Source of the DNA: Lachnospiraceae bacterium UBA7160
Lineage (GTDB): Bacteria; Bacillota; Clostridia; Lachnospirales; Lachnospiraceae
DNA length: 13,321 nt
Direction: 5' to 3'
NCBI GenBank assembly: GCA_002491565.1
Contig: DKWE01000011.1
Location: 1 to 13,321 of the forward strand
Shown here piece after piece: positions 6,629-13,321 of the stretch; position 1 is the stretch's first letter; every line of letters begins with the position of its first letter. Under the pieces are notes generated by a model. That model was not told the origin of the DNA, searched no databases, and saw only the letters and a program-made list of their open reading frames with translations. A program made the translations under genes and the position numbers.

Positions 6629-8016
6629 CTGTTTGCTTCCTCCTTCAGCCTCCACCGATAAGAAATCACCGTCTTCCCGGTATCGGCCTCCGGCATTTCC
6701 TTCTCCTCCACAGTAAAATGTCCGTCAAAACAATCCGCCCCAGGTACAATCGGAACTCCATTTTTCATCGCTTCCCACTCTCCGGTCACATCCAGACCGG
6801 AAATCTGCAAAACTGTATCAAGAAACACCTTATTTCCAAGGTTCTCCCCGGCACGCCCCTTCTCCAGAATTTTGAGCATCACATCATCCAGGCTGCGTGT
6901 TCCTCCCGTAGCGCTTCGGATTTCCGCATCCACATTGGCGAGAAACAGCATTCCTCTCCCATAGGAAATACGCTGCGCCCGGCGGTCCTGCCAGCAGATT
7001 GCTGCTGCCTCCATATTTTCCATCCCCCGCGTCGGATTCGTGTAGTACGCGTCCGTCCGCTTCTGCAGCTCCGCCATTGCCTCCGCAGGCGTAATCAGCC
7101 CCATCCGAAGCGGCAGCATAACACTGTAAAATTCTGCCGTCCCCTCGGAATACCAGGTTGTGACCCCATACGGCTCATCATTCAGATGCGGCCAGTTATG
7201 TACCATTTCATGTGCAAGAATGAAACGCCGTTCCTCCACCGAAAATGGCTGCGTATCATTCCAGCCAAACATATAGGAGCGGTACAGCGCTGTCCCACCG
7301 CTCGTCAAAAACGGATCTTTCCGCACAAAAATCCGGTACACCGGATCCTGATCCCGGAAAAAGACCTGCATCCTTCCAAACAGTTTCCTCGTATAATCCG
7401 CAATCTTCTCCATCGCAAACGGCGGCTCTGTCAGCCAGTAAAATCCAAACTCGCCCTCTGTAATACTGTGGAGATCCCCCACCGCAAAGTACGACTGGCG
7501 CAACAGCTCCAGTCCACCGTCCACTGTCACATCGCCTTCGCCAAAGGTGCAGACGCCCCGGCTTCCCTCTGGCATCTCACTCAAATCCCAGTGAAGCGCC
7601 GCCTTGCCCTCTGCACCCGGAATCCTTACCAAAAACGAAATACCTGCGCTGTTCGCTCCGCCATCTTCACAGCGAAAATCAAAATACGGGCCGCAGATAT
7701 CAGAATCCCGAAGCTGTCTCGGTCTGACTGTATAGCGGATCTCAACCGTCCCTTCCGTTTCCCGCTCTGCCATCCAGTTTCTCAGCTCATACGGATACGG
7801 CTTCGATTCGGATACCCGCACCGGAACCTCCCCTACCCCGTCTGTCACCAGAAATCCCTCCGGGCTGCAGCCTGGTATCGTCACCGTCGACAGCTGCATG
7901 GAACACAACTCCTCGCCTGATACGCGATGCAAATTCTCCAGATCGATGCACACCTCCATCCGGTCCACCTGCCTGCCCGTACCATAAGGCTTTAGTGTAA
8001 TTGTTGTCTGTATCAT
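6625..8016 (-). CDS. Gluzincin-type zinc metallopeptidase (M1/M61-like)
   Basis: A 463-residue predicted cytosolic zinc peptidase with no signal peptide. Residues 1 to about 190 are a beta-rich N-terminal domain (ITLKPYGTG..., IEVRYTV-like strands). The catalytic region has HEMVH at 269-273 (zinc ligands H269 and H273, base E270), then WYSEG with the third ligand E291, and Y342 in ISYGRGMLFLANVDAEIR. That region matches the M1/M61 Tyr-x-x-Gly segment, and SLDDVM follows. The H273-to-E291 gap holds 17 residues, one fewer than the usual M1 HExxH-X18-E, and classical M61 enzymes have a longer gap, so subfamily assignment is uncertain. ATG at 8016 has AAGGAGG eight bases upstream; the frame is open further upstream but without a better site. 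It leads an operon and overlaps the next S9 gene by ATGA. Likely role: aminopeptidase or short-peptide hydrolase. Confidence 0.78.
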   Translation of the reverse strand: MIQTTITLKPYGTGRQVDRMEVCIDLENLHRVSGEELCSMQLSTVTIPGCSPEGFLVTDGVGEVPVRVSESKPYPYELRNWMAERETEGTVEIRYTVRPRQLRDSDICGPYFDFRCEDGGANSAGISFLVRIPGAEGKAALHWDLSEMPEGSRGVCTFGEGDVTVDGGLELLRQSYFAVGDLHSITEGEFGFYWLTEPPFAMEKIADYTRKLFGRMQVFFRDQDPVYRIFVRKDPFLTSGGTALYRSYMFGWNDTQPFSVEERRFILAHEMVHNWPHLNDEPYGVTTWYSEGTAEFYSVMLPLRMGLITPAEAMAELQKRTDAYYTNPTRGMENMEAAAICWQDRRAQRISYGRGMLFLANVDAEIRSATGGTRSLDDVMLKILEKGRAGENLGNKVFLDTVLQISGLDVTGEWEAMKNGVPIVPGADCFDGHFTVEEKEMPEADTGKTVISYRWRLKEEANR

Positions 8017-8072
8017 CCTGTATTCCTCCTTCATGAGTCTCTCAATTCCAAAAAACAAGAAACCGGAACCTA

Positions 8073-8081
8073 ATTTTACCA
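8073..8081 (-). promoter_or_regulatory. Extended -10 promoter for the peptidase operon
   Basis: On the minus strand TGG directly precedes TAAAAT (8081-8073), an extended -10 (TGnTAAAAT). A good -35 at 17 bp is lacking; TTGCAG lies only 14 bp upstream. Transcription would begin near 8066, leaving a leader of about 50 nt before the metallopeptidase ATG at 8016. This fits a separate operon downstream of the transporter terminator. Confidence 0.45.
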
Positions 8082-8171
8082 TGTTACACGGCCTGCAATA
8101 TCTCACCCGAAGGCAGCTTCTGAATCATTTTTTCTGCGGGAGTCTGAAACGTTGTCTAATTTTCGATATGT

Positions 8172-8272
8172 AAAAAAGGTCTGTGAAAAAAGCCGTCTCT
8201 TTCTACGTGAAAACATCGGAATATCACAGAAAACCGTTGTTTTCTAAGGCGCAGGAAGAACTTTTTTCACAG
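8172..8272 (-). terminator. Large two-part inverted repeat with T-tract, terminator of the nucleoside transporter operon
   Basis: CTGTGAAAAAAG (8181-8192) and CTTTTTTCACAG (8261-8272) are perfect 12-bp inverted repeats. Nested inside, GAAAACATCGG (8209-8219) and CCGTTGTTTTC (8234-8244) pair with one mismatch around a 14-nt loop. The two 39-nt arms are equal in length, with a symmetric unpaired middle of 16 nt on each side. On the minus strand the outer stem is followed by ACC and six T (8177-8172), so it can end the upstream transporter transcript about 80 nt after its last stop codon. The architecture is longer than an ordinary terminator. Confidence 0.6.
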
Positions 8273-8308
8273 CCCCTTATATTCCACAGCTCAAGGAGCC
8301 ATGTTCCT

Positions 8309-8327
8309 GTTTCATGTGAAATGAAAC
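8309..8327. repeat. 7-bp inverted repeat after the last permease gene
   Basis: GTTTCAT (8309-8315) and ATGAAAC (8321-8327) are perfect inverted copies around GTGAA. It lies 27 nt past the permease stop and before the larger terminator-like structure. It could be a minor 3' stem-loop. No T-tract follows. Confidence 0.35.
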
Positions 8328-8353
8328 GCCATTTTCCGTTTATTCGTCACTGC

Positions 8354-9271
8354 TTAGTGCACTCCGAGCCTGCTCTTGCGCTTCATCACAGTATAGCTGT
8401 ATACTGCAAGTCCGATCAGTGTCGTCAGGTACGGAATCATCTGAATCAGCTCGGTCGGGATTGTCGTCAGCTGCATCAGATTGCCGAGCGCCTGCGCGAT
8501 ACCAAAGAGCATCGTCACCAGAAATCCGCCGATCGGCGTGTCAGCTCCCATGGAGCTTGCAGCCAGCGCGATGAAGCCCTTACCCGCTGACATATCCTTT
8601 GTGAACATATTCATGTAACCGCCGGACAGGAAGTAGCCGCCCATGCTGCACAGCACACCGCTCAGGACAAGCGCAATGTACTGAATCTTCTTTGAGCTGA
8701 TTCCGACGGACTCCGCCGCATTTTTGTTTTCTCCAACCGCCCGAATCTTCAGGCCCATCGGTGTCTTGTACAGGAACACATGGACCACTACGACCGCGAG
8801 CAGTGCCAGCCACGTCATCAGATTCTGGCCTGAGAGCACTTCTCCAAGGAACGGAATCTTCTCAACAAACGGAATGTGTACAATCGGCGCAGACACACTC
8901 GAAATCGAGGTAGACGCACCGCGGTCTCCGGATACCGCAAGCAGCAGAAGCACTGTACCGCCCGTCGCGATCAGATTCAGTGCAATCGCAGCCAGGATCT
9001 CATCTGTTTTCAGCTGCAGGATAAAGAATGCAAGCGCCAGGCCAATCAGACCGCCAATCAACATCGTCAGCAGCAGACCGCCCAGAAAGCTGTGCGTCAG
9101 GGAGCTGAAAATAACTCCAAACAGTGACGCAAACAGCAGCATCCCTTCCAGCGCCATGTTCGTAATGCCGGATTTGGACGCGATTCCGGAAGCCAGTGTG
9201 GCGAACAGAATCGGTGTCGACATACGCAGAATCGCATTGACGAAATCAGCAGAAAAAATATTACCAGCCAT
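8354..9271 (-). CDS. Nucleoside-type ABC transporter permease (NupQ-like, BPD_transp_2)
   Basis: A 305-residue polytopic membrane protein, the second permease of the BMP-type importer. Long hydrophobic segments run through the chain (for example around 16-35, 45-85 and 90-115). Family signatures are SGITNMALEGMLL (about 34-46), the cytoplasmic coupling-loop motif GLKIRAVGENKNAAESVGI, and MSAGKGFIALAASSMG in the C-terminal third. This pattern is seen in NupQ/YufQ and related guanosine or nucleoside permeases. It starts at ATG 9271, four bases after the stop of the other permease, with the GGGGG/AAGGA stretch of that gene's end as ribosome site. It is the last gene of the transporter operon and is followed by structured terminator sequence. 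Specificity for nucleosides rather than another small solute is inferred from the cassette. Confidence 0.92.
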   Translation of the reverse strand: MAGNIFSADFVNAILRMSTPILFATLASGIASKSGITNMALEGMLLFASLFGVIFSSLTHSFLGGLLLTMLIGGLIGLALAFFILQLKTDEILAAIALNLIATGGTVLLLLAVSGDRGASTSISSVSAPIVHIPFVEKIPFLGEVLSGQNLMTWLALLAVVVVHVFLYKTPMGLKIRAVGENKNAAESVGISSKKIQYIALVLSGVLCSMGGYFLSGGYMNMFTKDMSAGKGFIALAASSMGADTPIGGFLVTMLFGIAQALGNLMQLTTIPTELIQMIPYLTTLIGLAVYSYTVMKRKSRLGVH

Positions 9272-9275
9272 GTCC

Positions 9276-10343
9276 TTACACCCCCTTTTCTTTCAGAGAC
9301 TCCATCGCTTCTTTTGCGATCATCTTGTGCTTGTAACCGCTTAAGAACTGCTCTGCTACCACAAGCAGAATGATAATTCCCTGCGTGATCTGCACAATTT
9401 CCAGCGTAACATCCGTATAGCGCGCCATGATAGAAGCGCCTGTGCGCAGATAAGCGAGAAACAGCGCCGCGAGCGGTGTGTACAGCGGATTATTTTTCGC
9501 CAGTGTACAGATAATAATCGCATCCCAGCCATAGCCGAGCAGCGAGGTCCAGGAGAAACGAGTGTAAATCGGGCTGAGCAGCTCCACACCGCCGCCGATA
9601 CCCGCGATGAAGCCGCCGAGCAGCTGGGAAACGCAGATGACCTTGACAATATTGATGCCGGAATAGCGCGCAAACCGCTCATTCTGGCCGGTCAGACGGA
9701 GCTCATAGCCCGTTTTCGTCTTGTACAGAAATACACTGCCAAGCAGCGCAGCGGCAAGTGCGATAAAGAGCCCCGGATGGATTCTGGTGCGCTCGACCAG
9801 CGTCGGCAGCGTGGATTCCTCCGGAATCACGTAAGATGCAGAACCGATACTCGGATCGCAAATGTAATGCATCAGGATAAACATCGCGAACCACAGCGCA
9901 ATATAGTTCAACATCAGGGAAGAAACAAGTACCGAAGAATTCGTTTTGATCTTCAGGATTGCCGGAATGGCGGTGAACACAGCGCCTGCAAGTCCTGAGA
10001 GCAGAATCGCCACTACCGGACTTACACCGGCTGGCAGACCAAACTTCAGCGCGACTACCGCTGCTACCAGACCTCCGAGATGGAACGCACCCTCTCCGGC
10101 CAGATTAATCTGATTTGCGGAAAACATGATGCAGACACCTGTTCCGGTAAACATCAGGGGAATCATCGCCTCGATGACATTCGCGAAATTCCGTTTACTC
10201 TTAAACGGTCCGGTGATCAGCGTATAGATGGCAGTCAGCGGCTGGTCACTCACCAGGAAGATGATACCGAAGGAAACAAGGAGTGCGATCACGATAGCAA
10301 AAAACATACGCACGATCTCAAATCTCTTTACGCTGCTCTTCAT
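9276..10343 (-). CDS. Nucleoside-type ABC transporter permease (NupP-like, BPD_transp_2)
   Basis: A 355-residue integral membrane permease. A first membrane helix near residues 12-32 is followed by a periplasm-like loop and a run of hydrophobic segments. Conserved landmarks are the MFSANQINLAGEGAFHLGG stretch (about 78-96), equivalent to the family's N-G-EGQ motif, then SSVLVSSLMLNYIA, and the coupling-loop sequence GYELRLTGQNERFARYSGIN. It begins with ATG at 10343, whose first bases overlap the ATPase stop codon (ATGA), so translation is probably coupled. It pairs with the downstream permease to form the heterodimeric channel. Length and motif order match NupP/YufP rather than the similar sugar-type RbsC permeases. 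Confidence 0.92.
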   Translation of the reverse strand: MKSSVKRFEIVRMFFAIVIALLVSFGIIFLVSDQPLTAIYTLITGPFKSKRNFANVIEAMIPLMFTGTGVCIMFSANQINLAGEGAFHLGGLVAAVVALKFGLPAGVSPVVAILLSGLAGAVFTAIPAILKIKTNSSVLVSSLMLNYIALWFAMFILMHYICDPSIGSASYVIPEESTLPTLVERTRIHPGLFIALAAALLGSVFLYKTKTGYELRLTGQNERFARYSGINIVKVICVSQLLGGFIAGIGGGVELLSPIYTRFSWTSLLGYGWDAIIICTLAKNNPLYTPLAALFLAYLRTGASIMARYTDVTLEIVQITQGIIILLVVAEQFLSGYKHKMIAKEAMESLKEKGV

Positions 10344-11896
10344 TTTGCCGCACCTGCCTTTCTATGATCGTTTTTAATGCCAAGCATGTATTGTCCAAGT
10401 TCCTCCTCTGTCACGTGTGCCACATCCGTGAATACGCCGGAAAAGTTCCCCTTGTACATAACTGCAAGGCGGTCGCTCAGGGAGAAGATTTCATTCAAAT
10501 CTGCAGAGACAAGGATCACCGCACAGCCTGCATCCCGGAACTCCAGCAGCTTTCTGCGGATGAATTCTGTCGCTCCGACATCGATACCGCGCGTCGGCTG
10601 GTTTGCAATGATCACATCCGGACCTGTTGAAAATTCACGAGCAACAATCACCTTCTGAATATTGCCGCCGGACAACATGCCAACCTCCTGCTTCTGAGAC
10701 TTACATTTCACCAGATATTCTTTGATCAGCTCGTCACTGCGCTTCTGGATTGTCTTTGTCCTGAGCAGAAGCTTACCGGAATACGCATCGTCTGTATACT
10801 GATTCGAGAAAAGGTTCTCCTGGATATTCAGATGCGATGCACAGCCGGACGCCATGCGGTCCTCCGGAATATGCGCAAGCTTTTTCTCGCGGATCCCCTT
10901 GATGGACTCTTTCCGGATATCCTCGCCCTTGAGCAGAATTTCTCCGGTATACTTCCTGGAAAGTCCGGTAATCGCATCGATCAGTTCCGACTGGCCGTTT
11001 CCTTCCACGCCGGCAATGCCAAGGATTTCACCGCCGCGTACCTCAAAGGAAAGCCCATTCACCTTCTGGACACCCTGTGTATTGTAGGCGCTCAGATTCC
11101 GGACTTCAAGCAGGACCTCCCTCGGCTTTGCAGGCTCCTTATCGAACTCCAGAACAACCTCACGGCCAACCATCAGCTTCGACATGTCATTTGTGCTGAT
11201 TTCGTCCACATTGTAAGTCCCCATACTCTTTCCGCTGCGCATGATCGTCGCCCGGTCACAGATGCGCTTGATCTCGTCCAGCTTATGAGAAATAAAAATC
11301 ACAGTGCGCCCATCGTCCCGCAGCTTTTCCAGCTGTACAAACAGCTCCTCTGTCTCCTGCGGTGTCAGCACAGCGGTCGGCTCATCCAGAATCAGGATAT
11401 CGGCACCCCGGTACAGTGCCTTCAGGATCTCTACCTTCTGCTTAATCCCGACTGGTATCTCCTCCACCTTTGCTGTGACATCAATATCAAAGTTATACTT
11501 TTCCGCAATCTCACTGGCTGCCTTTACAGCCTGCTTCATATCGATAAAAAATTTCTTTTTCCGGGGTTCCACACCCAGTATGATGTTTTCTGCCACGGTC
11601 AGCGATGGCAGCAGCATAAAGTGCTGATGCACCATACCGATCCCCTTGGAGATCGCATCCTGCGGCGAGCGAATCGCCGTCTCGCTCCCGTTCAGAATGA
11701 TTTTTCCCTGATCAGGCGGCTCAATACCAAACAGCACCTTCATCAGTGTACTCTTTCCGGCGCCATTTTCCCCCAACAGCGCATGGATCTCACCCTTTTT
11801 CAGCTCCAGGCTGACATCCTTATTCGCTACTACACCGTTGGAATAAATTTTCATGATATGCTGCATTTCCAAAACGGTTTCTTTTGCCAACTCCAT
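10340..11896 (-). CDS. Nucleoside-type ABC transporter ATP-binding protein with two NBDs (NupO-like)
   Basis: A 518-residue fused double ATPase that energises the importer from the cytoplasmic face. The N-terminal NBD has Walker A LGENGAGKST (41-50), Q-loop VHQHFML, a degenerate signature PVGIKQKVEI and Walker B ILILDEPTAVLTP (D171, E172). The C-terminal NBD has a degenerate Walker A, GVEGNGQSE (296-304), without the lysine. It has an intact LSGGNIQK signature (408-415) and Walker B IIANQPTRGIDVGA, with Gln433 in place of the catalytic Glu. Such asymmetry is normal for the BMP/PnrA-associated NupO/YufO ATPases and for sugar MglA/RbsA relatives, so one active ATP site is expected. ATG at 11896 has AAAGGAGG closely upstream. 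It is 201 nt downstream of the binding-protein gene and overlaps the permease by 4 nt. Confidence 0.95.
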   Translation of the reverse strand: MELAKETVLEMQHIMKIYSNGVVANKDVSLELKKGEIHALLGENGAGKSTLMKVLFGIEPPDQGKIILNGSETAIRSPQDAISKGIGMVHQHFMLLPSLTVAENIILGVEPRKKKFFIDMKQAVKAASEIAEKYNFDIDVTAKVEEIPVGIKQKVEILKALYRGADILILDEPTAVLTPQETEELFVQLEKLRDDGRTVIFISHKLDEIKRICDRATIMRSGKSMGTYNVDEISTNDMSKLMVGREVVLEFDKEPAKPREVLLEVRNLSAYNTQGVQKVNGLSFEVRGGEILGIAGVEGNGQSELIDAITGLSRKYTGEILLKGEDIRKESIKGIREKKLAHIPEDRMASGCASHLNIQENLFSNQYTDDAYSGKLLLRTKTIQKRSDELIKEYLVKCKSQKQEVGMLSGGNIQKVIVAREFSTGPDVIIANQPTRGIDVGATEFIRRKLLEFRDAGCAVILVSADLNEIFSLSDRLAVMYKGNFSGVFTDVAHVTEEELGQYMLGIKNDHRKAGAAK

Positions 11897-11952
11897 TCTC
11901 CCTCCTTTGTTATTTTCTGGTTTGCTTTAAGCCTTCACAGTAATACACAGCA

Positions 11953-11990
11953 GGGGCTGCTGCGTATGCATCACATACGGCAACAACCCC
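11953..11990 (-). promoter_or_regulatory. Strong intercistronic stem-loop between binding protein and ATPase genes
   Basis: In the minus-strand transcript GGGGUUGUUG pairs completely with CAGCAGCCCC (three G-U pairs). After one bulged C, CGUAUG pairs with CAUACG around a five-base loop. This makes 16 base pairs with no mismatch. No U-tract follows, so full termination is unlikely. The rest of the 201-nt gap (11897-12097) shows the ATPase ribosome site and no clear promoter. The likely role is to protect the upstream mRNA 3' end or cause partial attenuation, so that binding protein exceeds transporter. Confidence 0.6.
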
Positions 11991-12097
11991 CGCGAATTCA
12001 CGCTGCCAGTTATCCTTAACCTGTCTCCATGTCAGTACTGGTGACGGCTCGTCTCAAGCCTATAAATTGCTCTGTGTTTCACACTTTTGCAATTCAG

Positions 12098-13321
12098 TTA
12101 TCTTCCAACCTTTACAGACTCTTTCAGAGCCTCAATTGCAGCCTGATCCATATCAGCAGAGGTGTTAACCACGATGTCACCTGCTACGATGGAAGCCTCC
12201 AGCTCTTCAAGCTTTGTGCGAACCGACTCCGGAAGCATTTCCTCATAGTGCGCATCCTTCACCAGAGCAACACCGCCCTCCTTGAAGCCATAGGTCTCCT
12301 GCGTACCGTAATTCAGCTCGCCGAGCATATCCTTCTGAATTGCAAGGTACAGGGACTGTCCAACATTCTTCAGTGCAGAAGTCGGAATAAAGTCTGCATA
12401 ATCCGGAAGCAGAGCTGCCTGATCGGAGTCCACACCAAATGCATACTTTCCTTCATCCTTCGCTGCCTCAATCTGTCCAAGACCCGCGTTTCCTGCTACG
12501 TTAAATCCTACATCTGCGCCGCTCTGGTACTGAGACAGTGCGATATCCTTGCCCTTCGTGGAGTCTACGAAGTCGCCGACGAATCCAACTGCTACCTCAA
12601 TATCCGGATCCGTATCTGCTGCACCCTGGATATAGCCTACCAGGAAGTCATTGATGACGGAGTTGTCCATACCGCCAAGGAATCCGATGATATGGTTGTC
12701 CGGATCGATGCCCTCAAGGCTGCTATCCGTCGTCATCATCGCAGCTGCCGCGCCAACCAGGTAGGACACCTCATTCTGCTTGTACAGGACGTTGTAAATG
12801 TTCTCCGGGTTGCCATTTCCCTCAAAGTCAAATGCCTCATCAAAGAAGATGAACTTCTGATCCGGATAATCCTTTGCCGCGTTTGCAAGCGGCAGAGCCA
12901 TCTGCCAGGTCCCCATGATGATGACATCGTACTCGCCGGAATCACAGTAGTCCAGAAGTGTCGGCTCCCACTTTGCCTCATCCGCTGCAGTACCGCCCAT
13001 CTGCTCTACCTTAAAATCAAAGACATCGGAACCCAGCTCATCGCGCAGTCTTGTCAGACCTTCATTTGCGGAATCATAGAAGGACTTGTCTCCCAGATTG
13101 CCGTTCAGAAGAAGCGCTGCACGATAGTGTGTGCCCTCCGGAGCTACAAATGCCTCCGCTTCTGTCTGTACCTCTACCGGCTCCGTCTCTGCTGCTGCCT
13201 CAGTCGATACCTCCGATACTTCTTCCGTCTCAGACTCCACCTCCGTTGTCTCTTCGGTCTCTGTCGGTGCCTCTGTTACTTCCTCGGTCTCTGTCGGCGC
13301 TTCTGTTACTTCCTCGGTCTC
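12098..13321 (-). CDS. BMP/PnrA family nucleoside-binding protein of the ABC importer (5' end outside window)
   Basis: 407 residues of the protein are visible. Its start, and presumably a lipoprotein signal peptide, lie beyond the right edge. The first 63 visible residues are an acidic Thr/Glu/Pro/Val linker with ten-residue repeats. From about residue 64 a BMP (Med/PnrA) domain begins: HYRAALLLNGNLGDKSFYDS, where GDKSFYD (77-83) is the classic ligand-loop motif. IIMGTWQMALPLANAAKDYPDQKFIFFD follows, then IIGFLGGMDNSVINDFLVGYIQGA, VAGNAGLGQIEAAKD and FGVDSDQAALLPDYADFIPTSALKNVGQSL. The GVDSDQ segment and the following NVG helix are family hallmarks. It ends VKVGR. Members bind purine nucleosides (PnrA, NupN), so guanosine, adenosine or inosine is the likely ligand. 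A methionine-like internal GTG at 13240 lies in the linker and is not the start. Confidence 0.92.
   Translation of the reverse strand, partial: ETEEVTEAPTETEEVTEAPTETEETTEVESETEEVSEVSTEAAAETEPVEVQTEAEAFVAPEGTHYRAALLLNGNLGDKSFYDSANEGLTRLRDELGSDVFDFKVEQMGGTAADEAKWEPTLLDYCDSGEYDVIIMGTWQMALPLANAAKDYPDQKFIFFDEAFDFEGNGNPENIYNVLYKQNEVSYLVGAAAAMMTTDSSLEGIDPDNHIIGFLGGMDNSVINDFLVGYIQGAADTDPDIEVAVGFVGDFVDSTKGKDIALSQYQSGADVGFNVAGNAGLGQIEAAKDEGKYAFGVDSDQAALLPDYADFIPTSALKNVGQSLYLAIQKDMLGELNYGTQETYGFKEGGVALVKDAHYEEMLPESVRTKLEELEASIVAGDIVVNTSADMDQAAIEALKESVKVGR
13202..13321 (-). repeat. 30-bp tandem coding repeat in the linker of the BMP-family protein
   Basis: Four consecutive 30-bp units encode ETEEVTEAPT, ETEEVTEAPT, ETEETTEVES and ETEEVSEVST. 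The two units nearest the edge (13262-13291 and 13292-13321) differ at only two of 30 bases, and later units decay progressively. The array runs out of the window, so the total copy number is unknown. The encoded segment is acidic, probably disordered, and would act as a flexible spacer between the membrane anchor and the binding domain. Confidence 0.85.

Noticed and set aside
8017..8106. N-terminal extension of the metallopeptidase to 8106
   Set aside because: The extra 30 codons overlap the extended -10 promoter and lack a ribosome site. ATG at 8016 has AAGGAGG eight bases upstream.
8183..8590. Plus-strand gene starting in the intergenic region after the last permease
   Set aside because: Its first third lies on the hairpin arms and the rest is antisense to the permease gene. 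There is no ribosome site and no recognisable domain.
10340..11896. Loss-of-function ATPase because of degenerate second NBD
   Set aside because: Absence of the Walker A lysine and the Glu-to-Gln change in the second NBD are normal for this double-NBD family. The first NBD Walker motifs and the second signature motif are intact.
11897..12097. Purine riboswitch before the ATPase gene
   Set aside because: It would be an attractive idea for a nucleoside importer, but I see no purine-aptamer core motifs, only a single stem-loop, and the region lies inside the operon rather than at its 5' end.
13202..13321. CRISPR array
   Set aside because: The 30-bp units are directly adjacent without spacers and keep the reading frame of the BMP-family protein, so they are a coding tandem repeat.

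Overview
The window is a compact, entirely minus-strand block from what looks like a Bacillota (Clostridia) genome, most likely a gut Lachnospiraceae-type organism. I infer this from strong AGGAGG-type ribosome sites, a NupNOPQ/PnrA-type nucleoside ABC cassette, tandem cytosolic S9 peptidases and moderately GC-rich coding. No RNA gene, insertion sequence, prophage or CRISPR array is visible. Genes are described here in transcription order, from high to low coordinates.

Region A (13321 to about 8172) is a four-gene ABC importer of the BMP/PnrA nucleoside type. It holds a substrate-binding protein whose N-terminus lies outside the window (12098-13321), a double-NBD ATPase (10340-11896), and two permeases (9276-10343 and 8354-9271). 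The last three are tightly coupled (ATGA overlap, then a 4-nt gap). The binding-protein gene is separated from the ATPase by 201 nt that contain a very strong hairpin, which may set expression stoichiometry. The cassette ends at a large two-part inverted repeat followed by a T-tract.

Region B (about 8081 to 2188) is a separate three-gene peptidase operon behind an extended -10 promoter: a gluzincin-type zinc metallopeptidase (M1/M61-like), then two S9 prolyl-oligopeptidase-family serine peptidases. All three reading frames overlap (4 nt and 8 nt) and none has a signal peptide, so this looks like a translationally coupled cytosolic peptide-degradation unit. The first S9 enzyme has a 69-bp internal tandem duplication and several hydrophilic insertions or tails not shared with its neighbour.

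Region C (2187 to 1) starts with a 419-nt intergenic stretch dense in structure: direct repeats, a 14-bp palindrome, a perfect 10-bp GC-rich hairpin overlapped by tiny reading frames, and a 12-bp inverted repeat abutting a good sigma-A promoter. I infer that part of it is a mobile or repeated intergenic element that supplies the promoter of the last gene. That gene is an oligopeptide-binding (SBP_bac_5) protein, 152-1768, with a non-lipoprotein signal peptide. The window's left edge seems to cut through a terminator.

Taken together the locus joins nucleoside uptake, intracellular peptide hydrolysis and peptide capture, that is, scavenging of nitrogen and carbon from macromolecule breakdown products. 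The individual families are known. The less ordinary parts are the peptidase trio, the atypical metallopeptidase spacing and the structured intergenic regions.
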